Under the pieces are notes generated by a model, which made no database searches, had not been told where the DNA came from, and saw nothing but the letters and a program-made list of their open reading frames with translations. The position numbers were made by a program, and so were the translations under genes. From Pseudomonas sp. RIT-PI-q (GTDB lineage: Bacteria > Pseudomonadota > Gammaproteobacteria > Pseudomonadales > Pseudomonadaceae), in assembly GCF_001297125.1 (NCBI RefSeq), contig NZ_LHPC01000051.1, positions 1 to 64,000 of the forward strand: 64,000 nucleotides of DNA, read 5' to 3'. Below are positions 32,239 through 40,738 of the stretch, in pieces. The stretch's first letter is position 1; the number at the start of each line of letters is the position of its first letter.

Positions 32239-33273
32239 TTATTCCTCGGGCGTTGCGTGCTCGCCACGCTGGATAGCGCGCATGAAGTCCAGCTTCAACA
32301 GCAATCGCTGCATACCCTCGACATCAAGACGTTCAGTATTGTGCGAGTTGTAGTCTTCAGTACGCGAGATTTTAGTTTCGCCCTGCTCGACAAACTTGGC
32401 GTAATTGAGGTCACGCAGATCCGGTGGAATGCGGAAGTAATCACCCATATCTTCGGCGCACGCCATTTCTTCCCGGCTGAGCAGCGCTTCATAAAGTTTC
32501 TCGCCATGACGAGTACCGATCACCTGGATCGGGTGCTCGGGTTTGCCGACCATATCAGTCAACGCCCGCGCCAAGACTTCCACTGTTGCCGCCGGAGCTT
32601 TCTGCACGAACAGATCTCCGTTATTGCCATGCTTGAAGGCATACAACACCAAGTCTACTGCATCGGCCAGCGTCATCATGAAGCGCGTCATGTTCGGATC
32701 AGTCAGGGTCAATTCCTTGCCCGCGCGGATCTGCTCGATGAAGAGCGGGATCACCGATCCACGTGACGCCATAACGTTGCCATAACGAGTACCGCAAATG
32801 ACAGTCTTGGTGTCATCTACGTTGCGCGACTTGGCCACCATGACTTTTTCCATCATCGCCTTGGAAATCCCCATGGCGTTGATCGGGTAAACCGCTTTAT
32901 CGGTGCTCAGACAAACGACACGCTTCACCTCGTTCTGAATGGCTGCCTCAAGGAGGTTCTCGGTACCAAGCACGTTAGTCTTGACCGCCTCCATAGGGTG
33001 GAACTCGCACGAAGGCACTTGCTTCAAGGCGGCAGCGTGGAAGATGTAATCCACACCACGGGTCGCGTTCAGTACGCTTTGGTAGTCCCTAACATCGCCG
33101 ATGTAAAATTTCAGCTTGGAACTGGCATAGCGCTTACGCATGTCATCCTGCTTCTTCTCATCGCGGCTGAAGATACGGACTTCGGCGATATCGGTGTCGA
33201 GGAAGCGCTTAAGAACGGCATTGCCAAAAGAACCAGTACCACCAGTAATCAATAACTTCTTGCCTTTAAACAT
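32239..33273 (-). CDS. wbjB: WbjB/CapE UDP-GlcNAc 4,6-dehydratase/5-epimerase
   Basis: A 344-residue soluble SDR starting the UDP-L-FucNAc pathway. TGGTGSFGNAVL is at residues 10-21, and the catalytic site has MxxxK (AMGISK) instead of YxxxK, as in CapE and FlaA1. The ATG at 33273 has AAAGGAAAAGAT upstream; this sequence is the end of the preceding glycosyltransferase gene, which overlaps by 8 bases. It shares the UDP-GlcNAc substrate with WbpM but gives the L-series product. Confidence 0.94.
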   Translation of the reverse strand: MFKGKKLLITGGTGSFGNAVLKRFLDTDIAEVRIFSRDEKKQDDMRKRYASSKLKFYIGDVRDYQSVLNATRGVDYIFHAAALKQVPSCEFHPMEAVKTNVLGTENLLEAAIQNEVKRVVCLSTDKAVYPINAMGISKAMMEKVMVAKSRNVDDTKTVICGTRYGNVMASRGSVIPLFIEQIRAGKELTLTDPNMTRFMMTLADAVDLVLYAFKHGNNGDLFVQKAPAATVEVLARALTDMVGKPEHPIQVIGTRHGEKLYEALLSREEMACAEDMGDYFRIPPDLRDLNYAKFVEQGETKISRTEDYNSHNTERLDVEGMQRLLLKLDFMRAIQRGEHATPEE

Positions 33274-34477
33274 GATCTTTTCCTTTAATAGCGTCCAACA
33301 GCTTACCGACCTGCATATCAGGCATTTTATTTTCGACAATGAATTGTTTAGCAGACTTACCCTTACTAATAAATTCACTATCAGCGAGCTTGGAAAGCTC
33401 CAACAACTTCATCTTCAATCCATCCCCACCTGGGGGTATCAGGTAACAAAAATCATAATACTCCTCCGGTATACCATCAAGCTTGTACATCAGCACCGGC
33501 ACACCAGAAGACATATATTCAATTATTTTTGAGGGAAACGAATACTTTGTATACACCGAGTCATTATCCCTGGGGTTTATTAGCAATGCGGCATCGCGCT
33601 GCAACCCAAGAACCGAATCCCTGTCCAACTGCCCAAAATACTTGACATTGGGATTAGAAGCAGAGACCCCCTCTACATACTTACGGTCATCTCCGTCACC
33701 GCAAATGTACAGTTCGTAACTATCAATGCCGGAACTTACATAAGAGTCAACTAAATTTCTTATTCCGTAGCGACGATCCAGTGTCCCGGTATACAAGTAA
33801 TAATTTTTTCTTTGCCCCACTTCGGCAATGGAAATATAACGTTTGTCAGCAATCCCTTCTATAACAACTTTCTGGATATCTGCGTCAAATTTCTCCAGCA
33901 TTTCCCGAGTGATCGCGACAATACTGTCAGATTTGCTTACGATAAAATAGGAAACACGGGAAAGCATATGGAAAAAGAATTTAGCAACACCTTTCCTCAC
34001 CGCCATGTACTCCGGCAGGTCGGGAACGATAACACAAAGGTGTGTTTCCTTCCTCAAAAGCTTGACAAAATAACAAGCCACTAAAAAAGGAAAGTGCATG
34101 GAGTAGCAAACTAAGACTTGACGCTGATCTGGATGAGACTTCATCTCCGACAAAATCGTCTTAATAGCCAGGATGACCTTATGGATATTCTTCACAATGG
34201 TTAAATTGAAGAACCCGATGTTCAGAATAGTTGCCTGGTTCAGCGATTCACGCTCCGTGACCGGCCGGTAAAAAAGCTGGCGGTATCGGTTCGGGTAAGC
34301 ACCAATGAAAGGCAAGTTTATTACAGAGACAGCTTGCACAGATTTGCTTTGAGAAAAACCATTGATATAGTTTTTTTGGAGAGTATCCGCTGCATATTGC
34401 ACCCCGCCCTTAGAATTCCGAATGATATCGCTTTTGTCACGATCACTGAAAATCCCACCTAAGAACAAAACCTTCAT
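33266..34477 (-). CDS. Glycosyltransferase, GT-B fold (GT1/GT4-like)
   Basis: A 403-residue glycosyltransferase with a Met-Lys-Val-Leu-Phe-Leu-Gly-Gly start and the C-terminal donor-site region SFPSKIIEYMSSGVPVLMYKLDGIPEEYY, including the conserved Glu of GT4-like enzymes. Donor and acceptor are unknown. AGGTGA lies 7 bases before the ATG at 34477. The gene is AT-rich with many Ile, Lys and Ser codons unlike the core genome, consistent with acquisition along with the polymerase and flippase genes. Confidence 0.82.
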   Translation of the reverse strand: MKVLFLGGIFSDRDKSDIIRNSKGGVQYAADTLQKNYINGFSQSKSVQAVSVINLPFIGAYPNRYRQLFYRPVTERESLNQATILNIGFFNLTIVKNIHKVILAIKTILSEMKSHPDQRQVLVCYSMHFPFLVACYFVKLLRKETHLCVIVPDLPEYMAVRKGVAKFFFHMLSRVSYFIVSKSDSIVAITREMLEKFDADIQKVVIEGIADKRYISIAEVGQRKNYYLYTGTLDRRYGIRNLVDSYVSSGIDSYELYICGDGDDRKYVEGVSASNPNVKYFGQLDRDSVLGLQRDAALLINPRDNDSVYTKYSFPSKIIEYMSSGVPVLMYKLDGIPEEYYDFCYLIPPGGDGLKMKLLELSKLADSEFISKGKSAKQFIVENKMPDMQVGKLLDAIKGKDHV

Positions 34478-34565
34478 GAGAATCTCACCTGAATCACAGC
34501 GAAAAGAGGGAGCCATGCGTGACACCACCTACGAAAATAGCCCACAGCATACCTTATTCGCCGCG

Positions 34566-35579
34566 TCAATTCAAAAGCAGATTATTGTTTAGAAGCGGAA
34601 CAATAGAAAACCCCGCAACTGGAATGATGAAAAAAAACACCAGGTATCCAGAAAAAATCAGAATATAAAGAATTAGAAATGAGTAGGTTTTCCGCTGCAA
34701 GAACAAAGAGTTCACGCAATGCAACAAATTAAAGAACAAGATAGACCTGAACAGCCTGATAAATATCTCTGCCTCGAAATACAGCACGACAAAAAACAAC
34801 GAGAACAAATTCACGTTCAATATGAATGCGAGTTCTTTATTCCTGCCTGACGAACAGTAAATCTTACGCAAGCTTTTCTTTTCCGCGATCACAACCAAGG
34901 CCATGAGTATAACTGAGACCATGTGAACAAATACGTTGGCGAACGAGCTTTTCATCGACGTATTATAATAACTAAAGTGAGTTGCTATACTTTCAGGCAA
35001 AGGCACAACAAACCGCAATACTACATATGAAAAAACAAACGACAAAAACACCAGGAAGAATCTGCCGAACGGAACCACTCTGTCCAGTGGCATAAACATG
35101 AATACAAGAAAGAGCAGCGATGACTTGTGAAATGTAGCGGCCAACAAAATCAGCGCCACATACTTAACCTTGCAATAGGGTTTAGCCTCGAACAGAACCA
35201 GCATAGCTTGTAAAAAAATAGCGAAAGAAAGAAAGTTTCGCATCAAAACAAAGTCGAGAGAAAAAAAACAAATCAAATACAAGAGCAAAGAAACAAACGG
35301 TGACACCGCTCTTTTCGCGACATACCTAAACACCAAAAAAAGCGTTACAAGAGAAACCAGAATCTGAAAACCTTGAAAAGACAAGCCAGACTCATTTGAC
35401 AGTATATTAATATAGCCATAGCCGACCTCCCCTCCCCAACTGGCAAGTGTGTCGCGGGTATAATAATACAACTCATATCCGTCTCTGTCGCCGTTCCAGT
35501 AGTTCCAACCATACAGAACCCACATCACTAGAAAAACCAGCAACGCAGCCAACATAGACAGATATCTTCTTTTATACAT
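34566..35579 (-). CDS. wzy: Probable O-antigen polymerase (Wzy, EpsG-like)
   Basis: A 337-residue, very hydrophobic protein with about 9-10 membrane helices and a large periplasmic loop region after the first helix (YGWNYWNGDRDGYELYYYTRD). This resembles EpsG-family polymerases. It is the only such protein in the locus apart from the flippase, so by exclusion it is the polymerase that joins O-units in the periplasm. Sequence is AT-rich. It starts 2 bases after the preceding glycosyltransferase gene's stop. Confidence 0.7.
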   Translation of the reverse strand: MYKRRYLSMLAALLVFLVMWVLYGWNYWNGDRDGYELYYYTRDTLASWGGEVGYGYINILSNESGLSFQGFQILVSLVTLFLVFRYVAKRAVSPFVSLLLYLICFFSLDFVLMRNFLSFAIFLQAMLVLFEAKPYCKVKYVALILLAATFHKSSLLFLVFMFMPLDRVVPFGRFFLVFLSFVFSYVVLRFVVPLPESIATHFSYYNTSMKSSFANVFVHMVSVILMALVVIAEKKSLRKIYCSSGRNKELAFILNVNLFSLFFVVLYFEAEIFIRLFRSILFFNLLHCVNSLFLQRKTYSFLILYILIFSGYLVFFFIIPVAGFSIVPLLNNNLLLN

Positions 35580-35581
35580 AT

Positions 35582-36592
35582 CTACTTCCCTTTGGAAAAC
35601 TTATTCTTAAGGAAACCAGCTATGCTTTCAGTCTTTTTAACACCAAGAAAACTTCTGATCATTCGAGAGGCAATAGATCGTGGAGAAAAAAACTTGGGGT
35701 GCAATATAATCTTCGCTACAGCCACTTCAAAAGGCCTATCAATAAGCAGGGCGTCAGGGTGCTTCAGCGGAAAGTCCATCATCTTTGTTTCTATACCGCA
35801 AAATCTTTCTACCATGATATCTTGCATCGAATGCCCACCATGAGTGGAGTCACTATCAACGCCGATATTCTTGATTTGGTTATACTTGGGAACGATTGCG
35901 TACACATTATGCGCACGCATACTGAAGCTCATTTGATAATCCCAAGAGTAGAACCGGCCCAGGTTCTCTTTGGCATCCAGTTCATATTCAAGATTGTATT
36001 TATCCTGATAATATAAATTTTTATACTGATACTCGTCCTTTATTCTTTCCTTTATGTAACTGTTCCGCCAAAGGGTCAACTCACCATCATAAAACCTGGT
36101 GAACTTATTCGCCCAAGACGCCCAACCACATGGCATCATGTTTTTGGTAAACACGTAACTCGAGCCATCCTCGGGAGCATATTCTTTCAGATAGTTAGTT
36201 CCACACACCCAAAGAACGCGACTATCATCCCGATATTTTGCCAGCACTTCTTCACAAAATTTGAAGAATGAAGTCTCTGGGAGATTGTCATCCTCAAGAA
36301 AAATAGCGCACTCCTCGCGCTCAAATACCCATTTCGCCCCTTCGGCTATGTTTGAATAAACCCCAATATTGTTTTCTTCATACTTCCGAATAACTTCACA
36401 ATCCCACGTGATCGCCTCTTCAATGGCTTGCCTGCACTTCTCTACGAGCGCTTTCTCCTCTTTATTTCTACCGCCATCCGATAATAAGTACAGCCGTGCA
36501 GGTGCCACTTTTGAGATTTGTTTAAGCACTTCCAACGGTTTATCTATGCGCTTGAACAAAAAAAGAACAACCGGGATATTGAAGTTTTCCAT
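35582..36592 (-). CDS. Putative glycosyltransferase (GT-A-like)
   Basis: A 336-residue soluble protein. The N-terminal part (VVLFLFKRIDKPLEVLKQI, YLLSDGGRN, AIFLEDDNLP) looks like a GT-A fold with a DD metal motif at about residues 100-101 (LEDD). The centre has MMPCGWASWANKF, seen in a group of polysaccharide-locus proteins often annotated hemolysin activation protein or GT2-like. It probably adds one sugar of the O-unit; the sugar is unknown. AT-rich composition. Confidence 0.68.
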   Translation of the reverse strand: MENFNIPVVLFLFKRIDKPLEVLKQISKVAPARLYLLSDGGRNKEEKALVEKCRQAIEEAITWDCEVIRKYEENNIGVYSNIAEGAKWVFEREECAIFLEDDNLPETSFFKFCEEVLAKYRDDSRVLWVCGTNYLKEYAPEDGSSYVFTKNMMPCGWASWANKFTRFYDGELTLWRNSYIKERIKDEYQYKNLYYQDKYNLEYELDAKENLGRFYSWDYQMSFSMRAHNVYAIVPKYNQIKNIGVDSDSTHGGHSMQDIMVERFCGIETKMMDFPLKHPDALLIDRPFEVAVAKIILHPKFFSPRSIASRMIRSFLGVKKTESIAGFLKNKFSKGK

Positions 36593-36718
36593 TGTATTTT
36601 ACACACCCTACATAATCTATAAGATCAGCCTATCAAGCCCATCGCACTTTCAACCTTCAATTCAGCCATCTACTTACCAAAGAGACGAACATCAAAAAGA
36701 AAGCCTGGACCAAATAAA

Positions 36719-38005
36719 CTAATAGCCCTTCACCTTATTAACCAAAGAGTAACTGTAAAGTATCTCCAACAATGCAGAACTCACCAAAGCCAGGACCACC
36801 GAATAAACACTCCAGCTTATTGACAGGTACGCTATACAAAAAACATAAAATGAAACAACGGAGACGACCTGATTCCTCAACACGAAATCATAACGCTGGT
36901 GAGGAACGAATATAAAATAAATATGGCTCCCCACAATCAGGAAAGTCATAATATTGATACTTAGCAGAACGGATAGGTAATAGGCTTCTTGCATGTCATG
37001 TACTGACACTAACTTGACAACCCAATATCCGCCCACCACTACTGACAGCATGCAAAGTAGCCCTATAAAAACTTCAATTTTAATTATTTTATTGATAGTG
37101 TTTTTATGTGCTTTCTTTACCATCACAGGAAACAGTGCTGCATTTATATTTGAGGCTAACAAGCTTGGCACCGAAAATATTTTGTTCGCCAAGTCGTAAA
37201 TGGCTACTTCTTTCATTCCAAACAACGAACCGATGATAATTTCTATACTTTTTTGCTTAAGTGTATTCGTGGCACTGGACCAAAAAAACGGCTGCACTTC
37301 AAACAACAGATCTTTCACCTTCACTATGGAAGGCCACTTAAGTGTCAAGCGAGAAATCTTTATTGCCATTCCGAACGCCAATACCGCCGAAAGCACATTG
37401 GTGGCGACGACGATAGCAGTATATATACCGACATCATCAACACTATTAATACAGAAATAAATAACCGGCAGCGACAACAACTTAGAAGAAAGTTGTATTA
37501 TTGTAAGGATTTTCATTTTCTGCATACCGTGAAAATACCAAACCGGTAGAAAGATACAGGAAAGCGTATTAGCAAAGCACAGAACAAACAGCAGCCAGTT
37601 GCTTCTCATGAACGGTATATTCATGATCAGAACGAAAAACACTAGAACTGCGAACAACTCTAAATAAATTTTCGCCACTGTCACCGAAGACAGCAGCGAA
37701 GAATGTAGCTTATTATCATCCGGGCTTAACGATATTAATTTTGCAGCATGCATATCAAACCCAAAGTTAATAAACACTATGAAGTATGCAGCTATACTGG
37801 TGGCAAAAACATAAAGCCCGTAGTTTTCGACCCCTACCGTATTGATAACAAATGGGTAGATTAAGATATAAAAGAAAGAATTCACCACCTGCAAGATTGT
37901 CATGTGGGAATAATTACTTATAACCTTAACATTATCCTTGCAAATCTTTTTGAGCTGAGCCAAATTCAACAAACACCTCACAAAAGCTAAGAACCTATGC
38001 GTCAC
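36719..38005 (-). CDS. wzx: Probable O-unit flippase (Wzx)
   Basis: A 428-residue membrane protein of the polysaccharide transporter (MATE-like) superfamily with about 12 helices, for example YILIYPFVINTVGVENYGLYVFATS near the N-terminus, a signature of Wzx/RfbX proteins. It would move lipid-linked O-units to the periplasm. The start is uncertain: the GTG at 38005 gives the longest form, but a TTG at codon 13 has GAGG 7 bases upstream. AT-rich. Confidence 0.82.
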   Translation of the reverse strand: MTHRFLAFVRCLLNLAQLKKICKDNVKVISNYSHMTILQVVNSFFYILIYPFVINTVGVENYGLYVFATSIAAYFIVFINFGFDMHAAKLISLSPDDNKLHSSLLSSVTVAKIYLELFAVLVFFVLIMNIPFMRSNWLLFVLCFANTLSCIFLPVWYFHGMQKMKILTIIQLSSKLLSLPVIYFCINSVDDVGIYTAIVVATNVLSAVLAFGMAIKISRLTLKWPSIVKVKDLLFEVQPFFWSSATNTLKQKSIEIIIGSLFGMKEVAIYDLANKIFSVPSLLASNINAALFPVMVKKAHKNTINKIIKIEVFIGLLCMLSVVVGGYWVVKLVSVHDMQEAYYLSVLLSINIMTFLIVGSHIYFIFVPHQRYDFVLRNQVVSVVSFYVFCIAYLSISWSVYSVVLALVSSALLEILYSYSLVNKVKGY

Positions 38006-38056
38006 AGGTCCATCCCTGAGACCTTCAGCAATGGCTACAACTTTAAAACGCCCCTC

Positions 38057-39115
38057 CTAGAGGGAGCGTTGAGGTGCAAACTTCTCAAATAATAGAAAGC
38101 GAGCAAATGCCAAGAAAACTCCAATGGCAAAGCCAAATACCAAACCCAGCGCCAAAATCAGCATTTTTCGCGGCTTAATCGGTTGATCAGGCATTGCTAC
38201 CACCCCATCCTGACGAAAAACAGCCACGCTAGCAGGATCGATATCTAGCGTACGATAAAACGACAAGCTCTCCTGCTTCGCACGCAGTTTTTCGATGAAC
38301 GGATCATCTGTTTGCCTCTTTTGCAGGTTGTCGAGCTCAGCCTCAAGTGCTTTGCTACCGCGCATGTAAGTCAGGGAGCCGTCCATACCGGAAGAAACTT
38401 CAGCTGAAAGCTTGCCCGTTATTATCGGAGGCTTCTCTAACCCGATGGACCTGGCGACTAACAGCGCCTCATTGAGTCGAACCATCTGATCATCTCGGTC
38501 TTTACGCGAACTTGCCCGCAACATATCAATCTCGCGCTGCAGGTTGTTGGCTTTGACCGTAGCATCGGCTTTGTCATTATTGATCACCTCTTCCTTAGCC
38601 CTTTCACCTGCTTTGTGCGCATACTCGGTCACCCACTCAACTGCAGCTTTTGGATCCGCTACCATCGCGGTAATAGCGAAACGCGTCGGGTCGTCCTTGT
38701 TGGGCAGAGAAACAACCAATGACCGACTAAACCAATTAAATAAAGAGTTCTGCGGCCCTTTGCGCTGTTCCTCAGTCAAGGTTGGCAGAAACACAGTTTG
38801 AAAGAGTTCTAAGCGCAACGATTCAGATTGCAAATGTTTGCGGTAGACATCATAGACATCTTTAACGGTGAGTTCTGGCAGTTTGCTATCGCCTCCTCGC
38901 CCATAGTTAAAATTGGCAACATCATTCTGCGTGGGGGGCTGTACCAGGAATGTCGCTTCATAGATAGGTGTCGCTTTCCAAGCGTAGACGGCCGCTGCGA
39001 GGAAAACGATGGATGTGCAAAGCAAAATGAATAGCTTCTGCTTCCACACCCCTTTGAACAATTCAGTCAGATCAATCTCATCGCTCTCGATAAGATGTTC
39101 GCGCTCGTTAACCAT
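38057..39115 (-). CDS. wzz: O-antigen chain-length regulator (Wzz)
   Basis: A 352-residue inner-membrane protein with the typical two-helix layout: a helix at about 30-48, a large periplasmic coiled-coil domain, and a second helix at about 324-344 preceded by the Pro/Gly-rich motif PDQPIKPRKMLILALG. An N-terminal DEIDLTELFKGVWKQK block is typical. Length matches Pseudomonas Wzz (about 350). It sets how many O-units Wzy joins. Composition is that of the core genome, unlike the genes that follow. Confidence 0.93.
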   Translation of the reverse strand: MVNEREHLIESDEIDLTELFKGVWKQKLFILLCTSIVFLAAAVYAWKATPIYEATFLVQPPTQNDVANFNYGRGGDSKLPELTVKDVYDVYRKHLQSESLRLELFQTVFLPTLTEEQRKGPQNSLFNWFSRSLVVSLPNKDDPTRFAITAMVADPKAAVEWVTEYAHKAGERAKEEVINNDKADATVKANNLQREIDMLRASSRKDRDDQMVRLNEALLVARSIGLEKPPIITGKLSAEVSSGMDGSLTYMRGSKALEAELDNLQKRQTDDPFIEKLRAKQESLSFYRTLDIDPASVAVFRQDGVVAMPDQPIKPRKMLILALGLVFGFAIGVFLAFARFLLFEKFAPQRSL

Positions 39116-39520
39116 TTATACCTTATTCCTTGAATCCAGCTTATTTTGCTCGTGACACTAACTCGACTACAGAGAATCAGGTATGGGTCCGCGCAAAAAA
39201 ATGGACGAAACATTTTTGCCTGAGACCAAAAATCGCCAGAATACCAATGAATGCGCTAGTGCAGATCACCTCCCTGCACAGACGATATCGCGAGCTGTTA
39301 ATGCCTAGAATATCTGATACTTACGTGCTGGCAAACCAGCTTTTATGATCTCTCGTCGACATTTGGGATCACTGGCAATCCATTGCACCTGTCGCGCACT
39401 TGATAAAAGCGCCAATGAGAATCAACCTCGAACAGGACACCGTGGAGGGATGAGTGGATACAGGTACGCTCGCGCACACCTGAAAATAGAGCAATACGCA
39501 AAAAAAAAATCTTTTGCATG
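39116..39520. other. Gap of about 400 bases upstream of wzz (O-antigen promoter region)
   Basis: AT-rich with no gene. A run of ten A (39500-39509, T-run in the lapA direction) behind a weak A/U stem may end lapA transcription. No JUMPstart/ops element was found by eye. The O-antigen promoter is expected here but cannot be placed. Confidence 0.45.
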
Positions 39521-39787
39521 CTATTTGGTGGTGTCGTTCAATCTCAACCGGAGCTTGTGACGGCTACGCGAAACGACCAATAACCCCATAGCTGGCCCGA
39601 TAAGAAGACCGAGCAATAGTGCCCCTACCATCAACGCCGAAACCGGTAGTGCCGGGAAGGCAAACCCCAAGAACACCAAGCCAACGACCTGCTGATTCTC
39701 CAGGAAAAACACCAGAATGGCCGCCACCAGCAGTAGCAGCACAAGTATCAGCAACAGGCGATTGAACCTACGCACGCTCTTCCCCAT
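39521..39787 (-). CDS. lapA: LapA-domain membrane protein
   Basis: An 88-residue protein with two membrane helices (about 9-29 and 43-66) and a basic C-terminal tail, of the lipopolysaccharide assembly protein A (YciS) family. In E. coli LapA works with LapB to tune LpxC and LPS levels. The ATG at 39787 begins MGKSVRRFNR and lies inside the end of ihfB, which it overlaps by 20 bases. No lapB is adjacent. Confidence 0.85.
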   Translation of the reverse strand: MGKSVRRFNRLLLILVLLLLVAAILVFFLENQQVVGLVFLGFAFPALPVSALMVGALLLGLLIGPAMGLLVVSRSRHKLRLRLNDTTK

Positions 39788-40091
39788 GATGCTCGTTACC
39801 AAACTCGTCCTCATCCTCATTCACCCGATCTCGAAGTTCTTTACCCGGCTTGAAATGCGGTACGAACTTCCCGTCGAGGCTCACGGACTGACCGGTTTTA
39901 GGATTGCGGCCCACGCGCGGTGCGCGATAGTGCAGTGAGAAGCTGCCAAAACCACGGATCTCGATGCGATCACCGGTGGCCAGGCATTGGGACATTTGCT
40001 CGAGCATGGTCTTGATGGCCAGCTCCACATCCTTGGATGAGAGCAGCCCTTGATGGGTGACAATTCGTTCGATCAACTCCGACTTCGTCAT
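39768..40091 (-). CDS. ihfB: Integration host factor beta subunit
   Basis: A 107-residue DNA-bending protein that pairs with IhfA. The HU/IHF signature GRNPKTGQSV with its Pro at the beta-arm tip is present, and MTKSELIERI is the typical start. AAGGG lies 8 bases before the ATG. It has a slightly extended acidic C-terminus. The ihfB-wzz junction is the classical left border of the Pseudomonas O-antigen locus. Confidence 0.96.
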   Translation of the reverse strand: MTKSELIERIVTHQGLLSSKDVELAIKTMLEQMSQCLATGDRIEIRGFGSFSLHYRAPRVGRNPKTGQSVSLDGKFVPHFKPGKELRDRVNEDEDEFGNEHHGEERA

Positions 40092-40242
40092 ATTTTTCCC
40101 TTCTTTTTCAAGCAGCTAGATCAGCGCTTCAAAGGTTTTAGCACGCCCGGATGAATTTGAACAGCCCGAGTTTCGACATATCTTTACCAGCCATGAGGCG
40201 CCCAATTCCAGCGCACGACAACACCGAACCTGCCCTTCGCAC

Positions 40243-40521
40243 TCATCTACAGATAACCAACATGGTGCGTGTAAAATAGCCCGCAGGATTGAAGCCAAAG
40301 GGGAATTCATCCTCTTCTTTGGCATCATCGGACCTTGCCACGACCTTGTAACCTGCCGCCTTACACTCTTTTGCCGCTCGCTTGATACACCTGTCCCACC
40401 CCGATCCCAACCCCGAACAATCGACCTCTATGCCGCTGACACCACGCACCGCGTGAGTCTTCGCATTAGTGGTACACCCCGCCAGTGTCAGAATTGCTAT
40501 TGCGACAATGAGCTTGTTCAT
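40243..40521 (-). CDS. Small hypothetical lipoprotein
   Basis: A 92-residue protein with a lipoprotein signal peptide and lipobox LTLAGC at residues 11-16. The mature part has several Cys residues (VDCSGLG, RCIKRAAKEC) that could form disulfides, and ends MLVICR. I do not recognise a family with a known role. It has its own AAGGAAG ribosome-binding site and lies between the rpsA terminator and ihfB. Confidence 0.75.
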   Translation of the reverse strand: MNKLIVAIAILTLAGCTTNAKTHAVRGVSGIEVDCSGLGSGWDRCIKRAAKECKAAGYKVVARSDDAKEEDEFPFGFNPAGYFTRTMLVICR

Positions 40522-40692
40522 TCACTTCCTTGGGTCGTGCGACCCGCTCGACGATCGTTCGTTTCAGACTAAAGACTAGCTGCAATTAAACGATTGATAC
40601 GATTAAAGAAAGAGACAGCTCGCGGCGCCTATTGTTTCACCGGCATCCGTCGTAGCACTGGGCGATCGATAGAATCACCAAATCCCAGGCAC

Positions 40693-40721
40693 AAAAAAGG
40701 GCGACCGAAGTCGCCCTTTTT
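40693..40721 (-). terminator. Rho-independent terminator of rpsA
   Basis: GGGCGA and TCGCCC pair around a six-base loop, flanked by six A on one side and five T on the other, so it could work in both directions. It lies 18 bases after the rpsA stop. Confidence 0.88.
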
Positions 40722-40738
40722 CTATGGTCTGACAGAAC

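Noticed and set aside
39116..39520. Search for a JUMPstart/ops element before wzz
   Set aside because: No GGCGGTAG or its complement was found in the gap.
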